This document shows positions 23,836-37,529 of a stretch of DNA of 64,000 bases, piece by piece. Location of the stretch: contig OZ005653.1 of assembly GCA_963930645.1 (NCBI GenBank), forward strand, positions 108,270,059 through 108,334,058. The letters are read 5' to 3'. Every line of letters begins with the position of its first letter. Position 1 is the first letter of the stretch. The notes beneath the pieces are model-generated. The model saw only the letters and a program-made list of their open reading frames with translations. It had not been told where the DNA came from and did no database searches. The position numbers were made by a program, and so were the translations under genes. The DNA comes from Salticus scenicus. Its lineage: Eukaryota; Arthropoda; Arachnida; Araneae; Salticidae.

Positions 23836-24090
23836 TAAATTCTTCATGTAGACGAATAATGTAGAAGACACAAAAAAATTTCGATTTTCTGTTTTCCATG
23901 AATTTACATGTTTTGAGATTTTCTTGTATTTAAATTAACTGAAATTGACTATTTATTTTGAAAAAGAGGATTTATTATCTTATCCTTTGTATATATATAA
24001 GAAGAAAGTATAAGATTCAGAAAATATTTTAGATTTTAGGTTCCGTTGAAGTTACACTTTTTTAGATTTCATGAACTAAATTCAAACATT
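23547..24090. repeat. Four-copy tandem repeat, period about 145-150 bp
   Basis: Copies begin near 23547, 23695, 23844 and 23989 with a gcatatataagaagaaagta-type word. Each then has aatttcgattt, a gatgaatttacac-gttttgagattt block and a (T)n tract. The block read in reverse (ctcaaaacgtgtaaat) also appears at 36352 and 40967 inside the large array, so it belongs to a dispersed family. Confidence 0.75.
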
Positions 24091-24550
24091 TTTAGAAAAT
24101 ATCTGTCTATTTGAAATCGAACAGAGTATTTTATGAACCAATGGACTTAATGTAACCGAACTTGATATTTGGTTGGAGATTGGTTTGAATTGGTGCCGAT
24201 TAGCTTTTGGGCTATATCACCGAACAGGAGACGCTTGCACGTTGCGATTTCCTCTCATTTCAGGAAAGGCTCAACATCTACAGTGTACCAAACTTAGAGA
24301 AATATATTAATTAAAACTCTGCTGATTTACTTTGAATGCATATTGACAAACAATTGGTTCAGCTGTGTTGCAATTTAATTCCGTTTACGAGAAGACAATC
24401 ACTTGGCTTTGCAAAAATGTGGTCGAGATTCGACCACTGGGCGATACAGGTTCATATAATTGTTCAAATTAAAAAAAGACTTTAAAAACGTAAGATAAAA
24501 TGCAATTAAACAGATAAAACGTAGATATAGAATAATTTTATACACTCAAA

Positions 24551-24586
<36 letters not shown>

Positions 24587-25905
24587 GCACACAATATATA
24601 GCCTTAAAAATACCACTAGTTTTTCTTCAAGTTGCAACTAAACAAACACACATATATATAATACTACCTTCCCCTCACAAGCTTAATAATCACAAATTTC
24701 GATAATCACCGTGCAAAAAAGGCTTTTAAATATTATTTATTCAAATATCGCTAAAATGATTTCATATTTCAAAAATCTGCAGCATCAAGATATCATGTTT
24801 AAGAAATTAAGTTTGAGAAAAGCAAAAATGTTGTTTATTAGCTGCAGAATAATTTAACATTTCTGAAAAAGTCTTGTAAAAATACTTCTGCATTTATTTG
24901 TGATTCAAAATAAAATAATTCAAATAATTAGTAAAGAAGCCGCACCTAATAAATAAGTCCCAAAATGATCACGTAATTTTGCCATCCGATGTACACAAAA
25001 CTATAATATCACTGATTTTTCCTGAAACAATTTCTTTTTTCGGTAAACCTTTTCAAAATAGGTCTTTTTGACTATTTTAGCATTAAAATAACAGTCCATT
25101 AGAAGTTTGCACGGCACTCAAAAAAGTCAGTTATTTTGTAAATTAAGTTATCAAATGTGATTTGTTTTTAGGAGCGAAAATATAGTTCAGTTTGAGGACA
25201 TTTAGCCACATAAATGTTATATTTCATTATCCAATCGGGTACATAACTAAAAATTTAGGCTATATATCTACATATATTTGGGTGGGCTAAAAAATATTTT
25301 AATTTAATTTTCAATTTATTTACACAAAAAACTTGCCTCTGGGGCACATGCGTGATATGCAAACAAAATAATTTTTAAATAATTAATCTGGCGGTAGCGC
25401 ATCGACCTTAAATTTTCAGAAAATATATGATTTTCATCATTTTTCTATGAGCAGAAATTAAATAATTTCTATAACAAGTAGTTATACACATATTTAAGTA
25501 GATCAAAATATAGAAAAGATAAATAAATGAAAAAAAAAAAAAGAATATATTTTACAATTTATTACCAGCATATTGCCCTTAAAATGATCATATTTCTAGC
25601 TGCGTTACTTGAGTATAACATTAGATTTTGTCAAAGTTCCACTTAGTTGGAAAACCCAACTGTTGTCAGTGTCTCCCATACCGCAATACAATATATCCAA
25701 CCTACCCACTATGCATAAAAGATTTCCGGCATTTCACGGAATTTGTCTAGGGTCGCGTTGTTCTTGAGATTGTCAGTTGTGCTTGTTTATCGTTTAATGT
25801 TTAAAACAGATTGTAATTACTAATAACGATTTGAATATGTTAACTATTATGTCATGACTCTTTCAAAGAGCAGTTAGTCTAATGTAATTGTTTTCGATTA
25901 TCAAA
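24091..25905. other. AT-rich spacer
   Basis: 24091-24260 weakly resembles 53030-53165 (tatctgtctattt, atgaaccaatgga versus tctatctgtctc, acgaaccaaagaa). It may be the end of the same dispersed repeat family. A (TA)n run lies at 24549-24582. No gene is supported. Confidence 0.4.
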
Positions 25906-25909
25906 TAAA

Positions 25910-26350
25910 GTAACGGCCGCTATCCATGCAATTGTGTTGCAAAAATTTTCGTATCGTGACTGATGATGACAGGATCAATACAACTGACAAAAAGTTACCT
26001 AGAAGAGAAGGTTGTTTTAAACTCTCAGAGCTTAAAGCGCAAATGCCTAACAAAGACAAGTGTTACCACTTCTAGGACTACATAGTGAGGGCAGGAAGTG
26101 TGACACCCTCGTGTTTCAAAAGCTAAACTGAAAGCAGTTTCGAAAACTATAAAACAGCAATTTTATATGTAAAGCTTGATTCGAAACAGAATCGTTATGG
26201 AGCATCAGTCACTGTTTTATTGATATTTCTCTTGATGCTAGCTTCCAGGAATATTTCTCTGATCTTCACAATTTCATTACCATTTCTTGCAGTGAAAATT
26301 GGCATGGAAACTCAGATTTGAAAGAACTTAGATTCTTGAAAGAGCAATAA
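25910..26350 (+). pseudogene. Possible degraded coding segment, family unknown
   Basis: Hydrophilic, protein-like frames run in sequence with stops and shifts. One frame reads RIVTDDDRINTTDKKLPRRE and KLSELKAQMPNKDKCYHF near 25945-26075. Another reads FIDISLDASFQEYFSDLHNF and NWHGNSDLKELRFLKEQ near 26215-26350. Composition is less AT-biased than the surroundings. No domain is recognised, no start or splice sites are secure, and this could be a transposon or processed-gene relic. Confidence 0.3.
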
Positions 26351-26399
26351 AAAATAATGTCATTGATTGTTAAATTTGTCCTCACATATCCTAGAGTTC

Positions 26400-26703
26400 A
26401 AGGGTTATTTTTGGATAAAGATCAATTTATGACATTTGCGGCGCCGGTAAGTGTGAACCCAGTTTAAAAATTTTGAGAAATCGCCGAGCTACATAGCCGT
26501 CTGAGCCAAATTTCAAATTTCGCAAGTTGTCTTTTATATTAAGGATGTTCCCTGATATGAATGCATATTTAATTGATTTTACATTAACAGCTATTTTTAT
26601 CAATATAATGAAGCTCAAAAAATTAAATTTATTTACATTTCATTAACTGCTGTATATCAACGCTCTTCCCTATGATTTTGATTTTGTGATGTAACCACTA
26701 ATC

Positions 26704-26746
<43 letters not shown>

Positions 26747-27365
26747 GTTTCAGTTATTCAATTCTCAAAAAAAAAATATATATATTTTAGTTATAGTGAT
26801 CATTTAGTAATATCAAATAGCCTTATATATATATATTCATGATTTAATCGTCCACAAAGTATTGTGGACACACCTTTACTATAAGACCCAATTGTCTGAT
26901 TTTTTTTATTCTTTGCCCGTTTGGCGATGAATCAAAATGACTATCGCAATTGTGTATGAAAAGACCTTTGTGAAAATAGTCTGAGGTACTTCGGTGCCAA
27001 ATTTTAAATTTCCCCAAATGAGTTCTATTCTAAAACTGTTCACAGTGTGAATGTATGTTTAGTTTATGTTAAATTAATCGCTATGCTTATCAACAAAATG
27101 AAATTCAAATAATTAAATGTCATTTACATGTCATCACGGTTGTATATGACAGTACATGGCCATGGTTTGATTTTCTTGAGAATAGACCATAGTTTTAGCA
27201 TGGGATCCACTTGGCTAAAATAGAAATTTTGCATCGAATTAGCTCGGTTGTTTATCTCCCAGGTCTTTACTTACACAATTGCTACAGCCATATACATTCC
27301 TTGCCAAAATGGCAAAAAATATTTTAAGTAGCTGAGGGGTACCATACTAAAGTTGAGCCGTAAAT
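26400..27365. repeat. Helitron-derived debris
   Basis: Segments near 26440-26560 and 26905-27045 resemble the module in the Helitron at 14575-14765 (ggtacttcggtgccaaattt; gaaatcgccgagctac). No CTAG hairpin end or TC end was found on either side. A (TA)n run (26708-26742) splits the region. These are probably old fragments. Confidence 0.45.
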
Positions 27366-30300
27366 AATTGCCAATAAAAATATTATTCTTTAAAATTTTC
27401 AATACTTTTTTTTAATTATTATTTTTCTAATAATTTAAATGTAGTGACCAACAAAGCTGACAGAGCCTGCTAGTTAACAATTGTAAGGTTATTAGTGAAA
27501 ATATGACTATAATCTCTGTCAACATATTTTTCCATGAAAAGCTCGTTAGATTTACGAGATATAGAGCTATTAATAAGGGTGGAATTAGATATAGAACTAT
27601 AAAAGAAAATATTTTATCTGGAGGAAAAATATATTTGAAAGTACGAGATATATGTAAATGTTTTATTGAAAACAAGCCTTTCTTGCGATTCCTAATTAAT
27701 GCAATACTAATTATAATAAAAATATGATTTAAAAAATGCACAATAATTTTAGCATTTGTCTTAATTTTGTTTGGATTTTTATTAACTGCCAAGTTTAATT
27801 TTTTTTTTTATAATATATATGTAATATAAACCCTAATAAGTTCATTTTATATTGAGTTGCAATTTAATTTATATATTCTTTAATAATAATTCAGATCTGT
27901 TCTTTTTAAACCGAAACTTCCATTTCTACTTTTCTAAAAACTAAACCGTTGGTAAAAGTATTTTATTATTTCATTATTATTTTAAAGTATTTCTTCCAAA
28001 TTGTCTTTTTCTCTCCAGCCAGAAAATATCCCTTCTAGACTTAAGCTCAATGTAAATCTCTTTAAAAAAAATCCACATACTGCATTTAATATAAAAAATT
28101 TATTTTAAATATGATTTATTTCAAGTCACTTATTTTTAAAAATTTAATATTAAAAGCGAATTATATTTAAAAGCCATATAGTCATATAATTCAAGATTAT
28201 AAATTTTGATAATCTGAAATTTTTGTGCACGATACCAAAGTATAATTAATTACCTACAAAGCGTTATTTTATTACATTTTCTAAAATAAGTTATTATTAT
28301 CATAAATCCAAAGATTTAATTTTTACGATATTTTTGTTATCTCACATCACAAAGTTTAGCAAATAAACATTTTAAGTAAATATTATTGCATAAAAATAAA
28401 TAAATAAATAAATAAAAGAAGGAAGTACGAAGAAAAAGGATATCCATTAAAAACACAAGAAAAATATACTATCCTCAGTTAGGGTCACAATTATGAACGG
28501 AAAAAAATATATATTTGAAATTAGGACAAAATGATACAGATCAGATTTAGAATTCAAAATTGCAAAAAAATTCGATTTCAATTACACTGTTCTCCTGTCA
28601 GAAAACTGTAAAGTTTATTTATTTATTTTATTTATTAATTTATTAATTTATTAATTTATTTTTATTTATTTATTATTGTTTTTTCTCACAAAAACTAAAG
28701 AAGGTAATTCAGAAATTACATCATGCTATTTTTTTTTTCATATCTGTTATCAAACTATTTATAACAAAGATATATGCAATAATTCTTTCTTAGTTTATAA
28801 ATATTTATATGAATGGATCTAAAATATAATCCAAAATTAAAATTAATTGGAATGGAAGGAGACAATGAAAGGCATGAAATTAAAAGCTCACTCGAAGGAG
28901 CTTAAAAAAAAAAAAAGAATAAATTTTATAGTCTGAATGCCAGAATTAAAATATGCCACTAGTGAATTGTTTGTATAGTTTTGAGAAGGAACGTGTGTAG
29001 TTTAGTTTAATAAAATAGCGATTTTATTTTATTTATTTATTTATTTATTTTTTTAATCGTCAATATTTTATTTATTTTTATTATATTTTATTTATTTTTA
29101 TAATTTCGTTTTAAAAAGTAATTTATTTAATTTATTTATTTATTTATTTAATAAAAAAGTAAATTTACATTTTTTTTATTAAACACGTAAAACATTTAAC
29201 AAACAAAATGTATACTTTTTAGATTTTTAAGTCCTTCTTATATTAAATATTCTAGAAGCATACAGCTAAATGATAAAATAATTACAAGATAAAAAGAAAT
29301 TTTTATATACCACGTTTTTAAATGTTCTGTTGAATCGTATAAACATGACAATTCTATTAATAACTACTTTTTATTTATTTATTTCATGAATTATCCCATC
29401 AACTTGAAAGAAAATGATCAAATGCGTAATAAAGAGAACAATTATAAGAAATTTTCAAACATTTATTAATTGATTAAAAGTATTAAAAGGATGCATTGTC
29501 ATCGTGTTCTGAGCTATTCTAAAATTTTCAAATGTCTAGCTAGTCGGAAAGTTAGTTAAAAATCGAAAATTTGTACTGGACAATCAAGAAAGCGAATTGA
29601 TAAAAACATAGTAAAATGAGATCAATACTTTCCAAAACAAAAGCATTATCCAAACGTCTTTAAATATCCATTGGGAGGTTTTCAACCTGATAGTACATAT
29701 ACAATGCATCAAATATATTAATATCTAAGTTCTGTTTAGTAATAATTCAAGACTATATTCAAACTTATTAATATTATCAAGGTATAATGTCAAATGGCAG
29801 ATAATCAAAGTGTTTGTACAATATCATAAACCTTAATCATTATTGAACAATAACATTAACTATGTTATTCTATATATTGGCTTTAAAGGTTTAATAATAA
29901 TTCCATCAGAATGGTATTAGTGAGATATAGTATAAATACGGAAGTTCTTAAGAAATTTCTGCCAAAAATGTGACATTCATATAAGTTTACTTATCATACA
30001 TTTTAATTATTTTTAATTCCATAGAGTTTTAGATTCTCATAAGATACAAGAAATAAAACAACAATCAAAGTTTTTATGCAGTTTCACTGTGTAGGTTTAT
30101 GCATGGCTTTATTGTGTAGTCGTCTTTACTCTAGTTTGTCTGAGGATAGGTCATAAAATGCTCCTTTGACACGAAAAAAAATTGCGAAATTTGTCATTTG
30201 AAGATATGTTTCTTAAAGATTTTGTTTTTTGTTTTTTAATAATCTTTAATAACTATTGTTATTTTAACAATATTTTGAAAGCTTCACGTTACATAGATAT

Positions 30301-31854
30301 ATTGTTGAAGTTTAACAAAAGTTTCTTAGCGCAAAGTATTTACAAATGATATGAATTGGAAAACTATTTTTAATTTTTTCCCGCAAATATGTTTTCCTTT
30401 TTTAAAATGTCATTAAATAAAATACTGTCTTGTTAATGTTACAAAACATTCATGCATATAGTATTTAATGAGAAATTATTCTGAAACATGTATATTTATT
30501 ATTGGGTATAATCAGAAAAATCGTTCGTACATAAAGATTTTCTTGGATGCGGAGGCATAGTATAATACTTTCATAAGAAAAAGAGAAATTACAATGAGTT
30601 GCATGAATTGAAAACATTGCTTATAATATGTCCGCAAAATTTGTTTAACGGATACTTTTTTTTTTTTTTTTTTTTTTTAAATTGTAAAGACCTTTCCCTT
30701 TCTTACCTGTTTACATGATAAGCATAGAAAATGAACTATTTAGTAATTGGTGTTTTAACATTATTTTAACATTATTTAAATCATTATTTAACATTATTTA
30801 AGGTTTAAAACTATTTTTTTTCAGTCTAAACATAATACATATTCTAATTGCTAAAGAATATTAATTATCCTGTTAAAGAATGCAACTCAAAAAACATATC
30901 GTAATTAAATTACATTTTGCAGGTGCATATGTTTCATACTAATTTCTCTCACAAAGTAAATAAAGAAGAAATTCATATCTTAAAACATGTAGACAAAATA
31001 AATTATTTCATGTCACAATTCAGATGCTTTAAAAATAGTCAACGTTTTTAAAATATAAATTCAAAAAATTTGTAAGAAAAGTATCATAAGATATTTGCAG
31101 ATAATTCTACATTATTGATTGTTTCACATTATTAACATAAAAATATAATAATAATAATAATAAAGATAAAAGAAGAAGAAGAAGAAAAAAAAAAAAATGC
31201 TACGCATTAATTAAAAACTCTGATCCAAGTTACTTTATTGAAATTCCCTTTGTAATTTTAATATATTTTTATGCACAAAGAACATTTTTCCTGTTATATT
31301 GTAATCATGTATTCATAAATAGATTTTGCAACATTTAAAATGTATACTATGAATAAGTTTAAGAATTTCTAAATTACTAAAGTTTAAGTTCATTATTGTA
31401 CACAAAAATGTTATTTAATAAGTCTATATCCGATTGCTAGAATTGAATTTTAAATCACATCAGTAGGCATGAATATTGTTCTTTCTTTGTATAAAATTCC
31501 TTTGAGCGATTACAATAAAGGTAAGAAATAATATATTATAAAGAATTTGTGATTAGAGGTAAAATTCTATAATGTTGTATGCAATGTTTGAAACAGATTG
31601 TTCAAAGAGATTGCTCAAAGATATTTTTCAAAGAGAATCGATTTGAATTTTAATTAATACATATTTAATAATTATCTTTAAAAATCTCATTGGGAAACTC
31701 TTACGCATATACGAATTGCAATTGGGTTATTCGAAACACTGGAAAATATATTTAAAATCCTAAATTCATGTTTTAATGGAGAGGGAAAGAAGGTTTATTC
31801 TGATATCATACGGGAATGAAAATACGTCTTCTAGCTGAAATTTATTTGTGTAGC

Positions 31855-31858
<4 letters not shown>
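27366..31858. other. Long AT-rich stretch without recognisable features
   Basis: The sequence is dominated by ATTT/TTTA words, with (ATTT)n-rich parts at 28612-28675 and 29020-29150, T-runs near 30656-30678 and AAT/AAG repeats at 31147-31195. The two overlapping frames at 27427-27792 on opposite strands show no known domain. I see no gene, TIR pair or tandem repeat here. Confidence 0.5.
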
Positions 31859-31888
<30 letters not shown>

Positions 31889-31892
<4 letters not shown>

Positions 31893-32263
31893 TTTTATTA
31901 TTAGATAACTTCGTTATTATTTATATTTTAAATGGTGTAAATATATCAATACCCATTATTATACTACTATCTTCAGTACAAAAAAAAAGTACTATATTAC
32001 TGAAAATTTTAGCCTAAATTTTTCAGTTTATGTTTTAAGAATGTTTTATATTCTTTCAGATGGCACAGCAAGATAGACTTTTTTATAAAAGGCTTGTCCA
32101 TATCTTTTTGTGTGTCTATGTGCATATTGAAAATTTTACTGGAACTTTAGCTCCCGAACTAATGTACATAAATTCATAAATGCTTAAATTTATTTGCACC
32201 TAAAAATAAATGTACCAAAGAACATTTAGGACAAATCGTCTAACAGATGGCGTTTCTATATTG

Positions 32264-32310
<47 letters not shown>

Positions 32311-32725
32311 GGAATGGTTGTCTCTGTTTTTTTTTTTTTTTTTTTTTTTTTACATTTTATTATTAGATAATTTCGTTATTATTTATATTTTAAATGGTGT
32401 AAATATATCAATACCATTATTGTACTACTATCTTCAGTACAAAAAAAAAAGGACTATATTACTGAAAATTTTAGCATAATTTTTTCAGTTTATGTTTTAA
32501 GAAAGTTTTATATTCTTTCAGATGGCACAGCAAGATAGACTTTTTTGTAAAAGGCTTGTCCATCTCTTTTTGTGTGTCTATGTGCATATTAAAAATTTTA
32601 CTGGAACTTTAGGTCCCGAACTAATGTACATAAATTCATAAATGCTTAAATTTATTTGCACCTAAAAATAAATGTACCAAGGAACATTTAGGACAAATCG
32701 TCTAACAGATGGCGTTTCTATATTG

Positions 32726-32757
<32 letters not shown>
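31889..32757. repeat. Direct duplication of a 462-bp module
   Basis: Copies start at 31889 and 32351 with tacattttattattagataa and run through atggcacagcaagatagact, tttgtgtgtctatgtgcata and cagatggcgtttctatattg into a T-tract. They differ by a few substitutions. Each is bounded by long T-runs, and the joint at 32302 contains one copy of the minisatellite unit described next. Confidence 0.9.
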
Positions 32758-32764
<7 letters not shown>

Positions 32765-32836
32765 TTTTACGGAATGGTTGTCTCTCTGTTTTTTTTTTTT
32801 TTTTGCTTTTACTTTTACGGAATGGTTGTCTCTCTG

Positions 32837-32867
<31 letters not shown>

Positions 32868-32885
32868 GGAATGGTTGTCTCTCTG

Positions 32886-32917
<32 letters not shown>

Positions 32918-32940
32918 TTTTACGGAATGGTTGTCTCTCT

Positions 32941-32975
<35 letters not shown>
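32758..32975. repeat. Minisatellite: acttttacggaatggttgtctctctg plus T-tract
   Basis: The core ttttacggaatggttgtctc is repeated four times (about 32764, 32812, 32863, 32919), separated by T-runs of variable length. Single copies occur at 32304, 37527 and 42135, exactly where modules of the large array join. The phenylalanine-rich or lysine-rich frames on both strands here are translations of this repeat and are not genes. Confidence 0.9.
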
Positions 32976-32976
<1 letters not shown>

Positions 32977-33049
32977 TTTATATTTCCATAAATCTTTATA
33001 CGTAAGAGGATCAATAATATAGTTTAACACTGTGTAATATGATACAATA

Positions 33050-33839
33050 CAGCGGTTACCAACCTTTCTGACTTTAAGAACCTCTCAACTCACAGTTTAA
33101 AATCACACGGACCACGATATTATTAATTTTATTTACCCCGGTCTAACAACATTATTCATAAAAATTGTAAAAATATTTTAAGAATATTACTCACAGTAGG
33201 CCCATTTTATAAGTATGGATTAAACCTATTTAAGACAAAATACCATAAATGCTTCCCCCTCCCCACTTTTAAAGAAATATCCGTTTAAACATAATAATTA
33301 TTTAATAATTATAAGAACATGAATACGTTTTGATTTCCCCATACTATAAAAGCCAAAGACAATAAAATTTAACAACAGTGATAATAATATTATTATTTCC
33401 ATATGTAAAACTGTATTTACTGAGTATAGTAATATGTTTGGTATAATTTTAGATAATTAAAATGGGACTGAAAATTATATTTTTGGTGTACAATTTAAAC
33501 TTTTGAAAAATTTAAATATTTTAATAAATTTAGAACGTTTCCTAGCTAAGTATCAGAAATTTAAAACAATAACTATGCCTGAAACTTACAATTCAAACTT
33601 CTATTATAAAATCTTTTATTATAAAATCCATAAAAATCTAAAGTCTAATATTGAGAATATGAAAGATTCAAAACATCCTGAGGTTAAAATTAGCATCAAT
33701 ATACCTAGTAATAAAAAAATGTGATAATTATAAAATATTGTTATTAAAAAGTAAAAGCAATATGAAGATTTTTCTGCGGAACACCAAATTTCTGTCGCAG
33801 ACCACTAGTAGCCCACGGACAACCTGTTGGCGACCACTC
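33050..33839. mobile_element. Non-autonomous hAT-type relic in unit 1
   Basis: The left end is CAGCGGTTACCAACCTTTCT. The reverse complement of the right end is TGAGTGGTCGCCAACAGGTT. These match the CAGnGGTnnnCAACC terminal pattern of hAT elements, and the inner cggaccacgat and agaccactagtagcccacgg words also fit. The 790-bp interior codes for nothing recognisable; the frame 33503-33724 is short and lysine/asparagine-rich. A clear 8-bp target duplication is not visible, which suggests age. Confidence 0.6.
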
Positions 33840-34225
33840 ATCTTATACATATATATATATATATTTTTTTTTTCACGTTTGGTTTATAATAAATGTAACA
33901 AGAAAAATCTGAATGCAACAGATTTTTACCTGAAACGTCTTATGTACATAGATTAATCATTGATTTTGATTAAAAAAACTTTTAAATTAAAAGTTTCTTA
34001 ATTAAGTACATTATTCAGCTAAGTAGCTTTTAGCGCTAGCTTTCTCTGTTTAACGTTTTATTATAATAGTTCTTAATTTTATATCATATACATATTCGTT
34101 TCGTTTTAAAAAGTTTATTTTTTATGTATATCTTAAACATAAACACAATTAAATACTCCGATACTTCTAATTCTAATTCTAAACTTAATGTTACCCAAAA
34201 GATTTACATACGAAAATTTGCCCGC

Positions 34226-34260
<35 letters not shown>

Positions 34261-36968
34261 GGAGAAAACTGCATAATCTGCTACAAACTTTTTGCAAGCG
34301 GAAGAAAAACAGCATTTTATTTTTTCGCGCCATTATTTTGTTATCTCGAGATTCCGACAATATGACGTTGAATCTTCAAGCATTCGAATTTTAACTCCTG
34401 CTCTTTGATTTCTGGTAAGTTCTATTTTAATTGTTTTGCATTCTTTTATTGATATAAATATATGATACTTACGTAATTGATTGACAAAGATCCTGTCATA
34501 AATATTCCATTCTCTTATAAACTGTTGCATAAATATTAAGTACGATAGAATTTCCTATCATGAAATATAAACTTATTTACTGTTTGTTGAGATGAAGTAC
34601 GATATAATTTTTACACAATCTATTTTTTTTTTTTTTTTTTACCTACTGTATTATTTCTAAAAGTTTATAGATTTCTTTTTCTATGTTAAATCCTGTTGTT
34701 ATTACTGCTTTCAAACTTACGGGATTAGTATATATAATACAAACGTGAATTTTAAAAGAAACTTCTAGAATTTTTTGCATTTTCCCATCAATTTGTTTTT
34801 TCAAGCAATGTTAAACTCATCCTTTTCCTGTGAAAGGACGTTTTAAGTTCATCGAATTTTGTCAAGAGTTAGTTTTAAATTAGCTTATTTTTGTCGGGTA
34901 TACTTTATAAAATTACAGATTTTTATAGTCTTAGTTTTCAGACATGAATTTCTTCCTGGTATTATTTGTTTATTTATTTTATTTATTTATTTTTTTTTTT
35001 CAGTTATTGCTAATAAGTGTTTAATTTCATTTATTTTTTCAGAATAAAACATAAATGTTCAATTTATTACTCTTATTCAAACTACATTTAAATCATAATT
35101 TTCGTATTTTGACTTCAGGCGTTAGTTACATTTCTATTTATTTCTCAGACATTTTATATTAACCTACATATACCTGAAAACTTTTAATATAAATAGGCTC
35201 ATTGTATGAAATAATCTGGTGTGTCACTCACACAGCTTTCTCTTACCCTGGATTTTAATGCTATAAACACAGGTTGGAGATTAAGAGAAAACATAACGAG
35301 TACTGTTACGTAAACCTATGTTAAAACAATTCATATTAGGCTTCAGAAAAGTTTTGTGTGATAATTAGTTCGGTGTGAGGGATAATACCAACCCCTCAAC
35401 TCCCGTTTCTTAACTGCACCTATATTTAGATAGAATTTACAACTGTTATTAAAATTAAAAGTACACTTAAAAATATTCAGCCAAATTTCAAAATTTCACA
35501 CACATTATTCCTTGAAACTTATCAATATTGATCAAACTTTCCCAGCAACAGACTTATATTTATTTAAAAATACAACTTTTGGATCTCCTGAAATTATTCG
35601 TTTATAAGTTACTCCCAGAGACAAAAATCAAACATTAAAAAACTGGACTTCGGTAAACAGGAAACCTCAAAGCGTGTAAATATACAAAAAACAAGCGATG
35701 AATATTTAGTTTAAAAACATACATTATTTATTCTATATATGTCTTTTAGGAACTCATTTCCATTCCTGGGTAGATTTCCTCGGCATGGTAAAATATTATA
35801 GTAAAATACTTTCACTAACAATAAGAAAAAAAATATTATCGCTTAAACATTTGCAGCCCTGTATATATTTTGAATATTATTTACAAACCACATAGTGCAC
35901 ATAATATAATCCTATAGTAATAATATACGCCACAACCTGAAATGCATTTCCATATATTTTCAGCTATTGTCGCACTATAATCTAGTTCTTTTGTGTAGCC
36001 CTGTAAATGAACACTGAATGATTTCCCTACATGAAGCATGTTTTTATGCATATAAAAAATATATATTAATTTCATTTGGTTTAGTGCAATCTATAGATGT
36101 TAAACTCAACTTATCAGCAATTTATCCCATAGACATAATGTATTTGAATACTCTTGAGTATCCCTGTACACGAACATTAGCTTCATCTAAACGAAGAGCT
36201 TAGTGTAGCATCTCTATATTATACAGATTTATAATACTAAGTTTGGACTTTATGCTGATATTTGTTCTTGAGTTATGCTAATAGCAGACAGACACACAGA
36301 TAGCCAGACACAGAAACCAACCGCTAAAAACATGACTTTTGGATTCAGGGTACCTCAAAACGTGTAAATAAAACAAAACCTCTCTTTCAAAATTTTGACC
36401 CCGGAACAATACTTTCTCTACCTTAAAAATAATAAATTATTGAGTGAGTTTTCTCAAAATTTTTCACACTTTTCATACTTTTCAAAATTTTAAAATATTT
36501 TTCCGCATTTGTTTTCCTTGTATGTGAAGCATTTTGCACAAAATGAAAAATATGAAATTCATCGCACAAGATTTTAATACGGTTGTTAATGAATTATAAA
36601 GTAAAGAAATACCAGTTAGCAACTTTTCCAAACATTATGTTAAAATACTTTGGAATTTTCATTTGTTTTCAATTATGTCAAATAGGACGGAAGATTGCTA
36701 AAATTGGTACAAATATGTATTCGGAAATTCTTAAATTTCATTTAAAATTCTAAACATTCCTACTTATTATTATTATTATTATTATTATTATTTTTAATTG
36801 GTCGCACTCCCTGGATAATGAATAATGGATACCACTATAAGTACCAAAATATATGCATTTGACCATATCCTTATATCGTTACAAAATCTAAAGTTCTTAT
36901 TATATACAGCTCGTTTTTTTCTGTCTATTATTATTAATTATTGATTGAAACTGAAGATGTAAAATGTT

Positions 36969-37001
36969 AAAAAAAAAAAAAAAAAAAAAAGGGGGGGGGG
37001 G
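36969..37001. repeat. A-run joined to G-run
   Basis: About 21 A followed by 11 G. The same junction occurs in unit 2 (41578-41622, longer A-run). In unit 3 (46210-46239) it is T-run, then A-run, then G-run. The length is variable and possibly affected by sequencing or assembly. Confidence 0.85.
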
Positions 37002-37050
37002 AGATTTTTGAAAAAGAAAAAAATAATAATAATTAATTTGATTTTTTTTA

Positions 37051-37225
37051 TGGAATAGCGTTCTAAATAATGATCCCATCTCACCACCTCAGGAAGGATA
37101 TGTCTTATCTACATCATAGATTACTAAAGAGAAAAAAATATTGTTTTTATGGAATAGCGTTCTAAATAATGATCCCATCTCACCACCCCAGGAAGGATAT
37201 GTCTTATCAACATCATAGATTATTA
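37051..37225. repeat. Tandem dimer of a 92-bp block within the unit
   Basis: The block ggaatagcgttctaaataat, gatcccatctcaccacc, aggaaggatatgtcttatc occurs twice in a row. The same dimer is found in unit 2 (41671-41845) and unit 3 (46291-46465). The two halves share fixed differences (cctcagg/ccccagg; tctacat/tcaacat) in all units, so the dimer predates the 4.6-kb amplification. Confidence 0.9.
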
Positions 37226-37490
37226 AAGAAAAATAAATGAGTAATAAAAGTTTATTACTAACTAAGTGAAATACTTAGCATAAAATTAAACATTTTCGAA
37301 AAATTAGAAAAACTCTAATTTTTAAAATGAGCGCTGTTTTAATATATATATGCATCAAATAAGTTATATATATATATATATATAACTTATTCAATCGATT
37401 TATTTTTGTTGTTGTTGTTTTTGAATAAAACAGCTGTTAAGATAAATTTAAATTCAGTTCAGTTTGAAAAATCTGTTTCATTATGAATAA

Positions 37491-37529
<39 letters not shown>

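Noticed and set aside
20112..24090. Tandem repeats considered as a CRISPR-like array
   Set aside because: Units are contiguous near-identical repeats with homopolymer or AAT linkers, there are no unique spacers, and the context is eukaryotic.
27427..27792. Overlapping frames on both strands (121 and 74 codons)
   Set aside because: No domain, no splice context, and both strands are open because of base composition.
32210..33022. Open frames rich in phenylalanine (plus) or lysine (minus)
   Set aside because: They are translations of T-tracts and the minisatellite; the same DNA is open in several frames on both strands.
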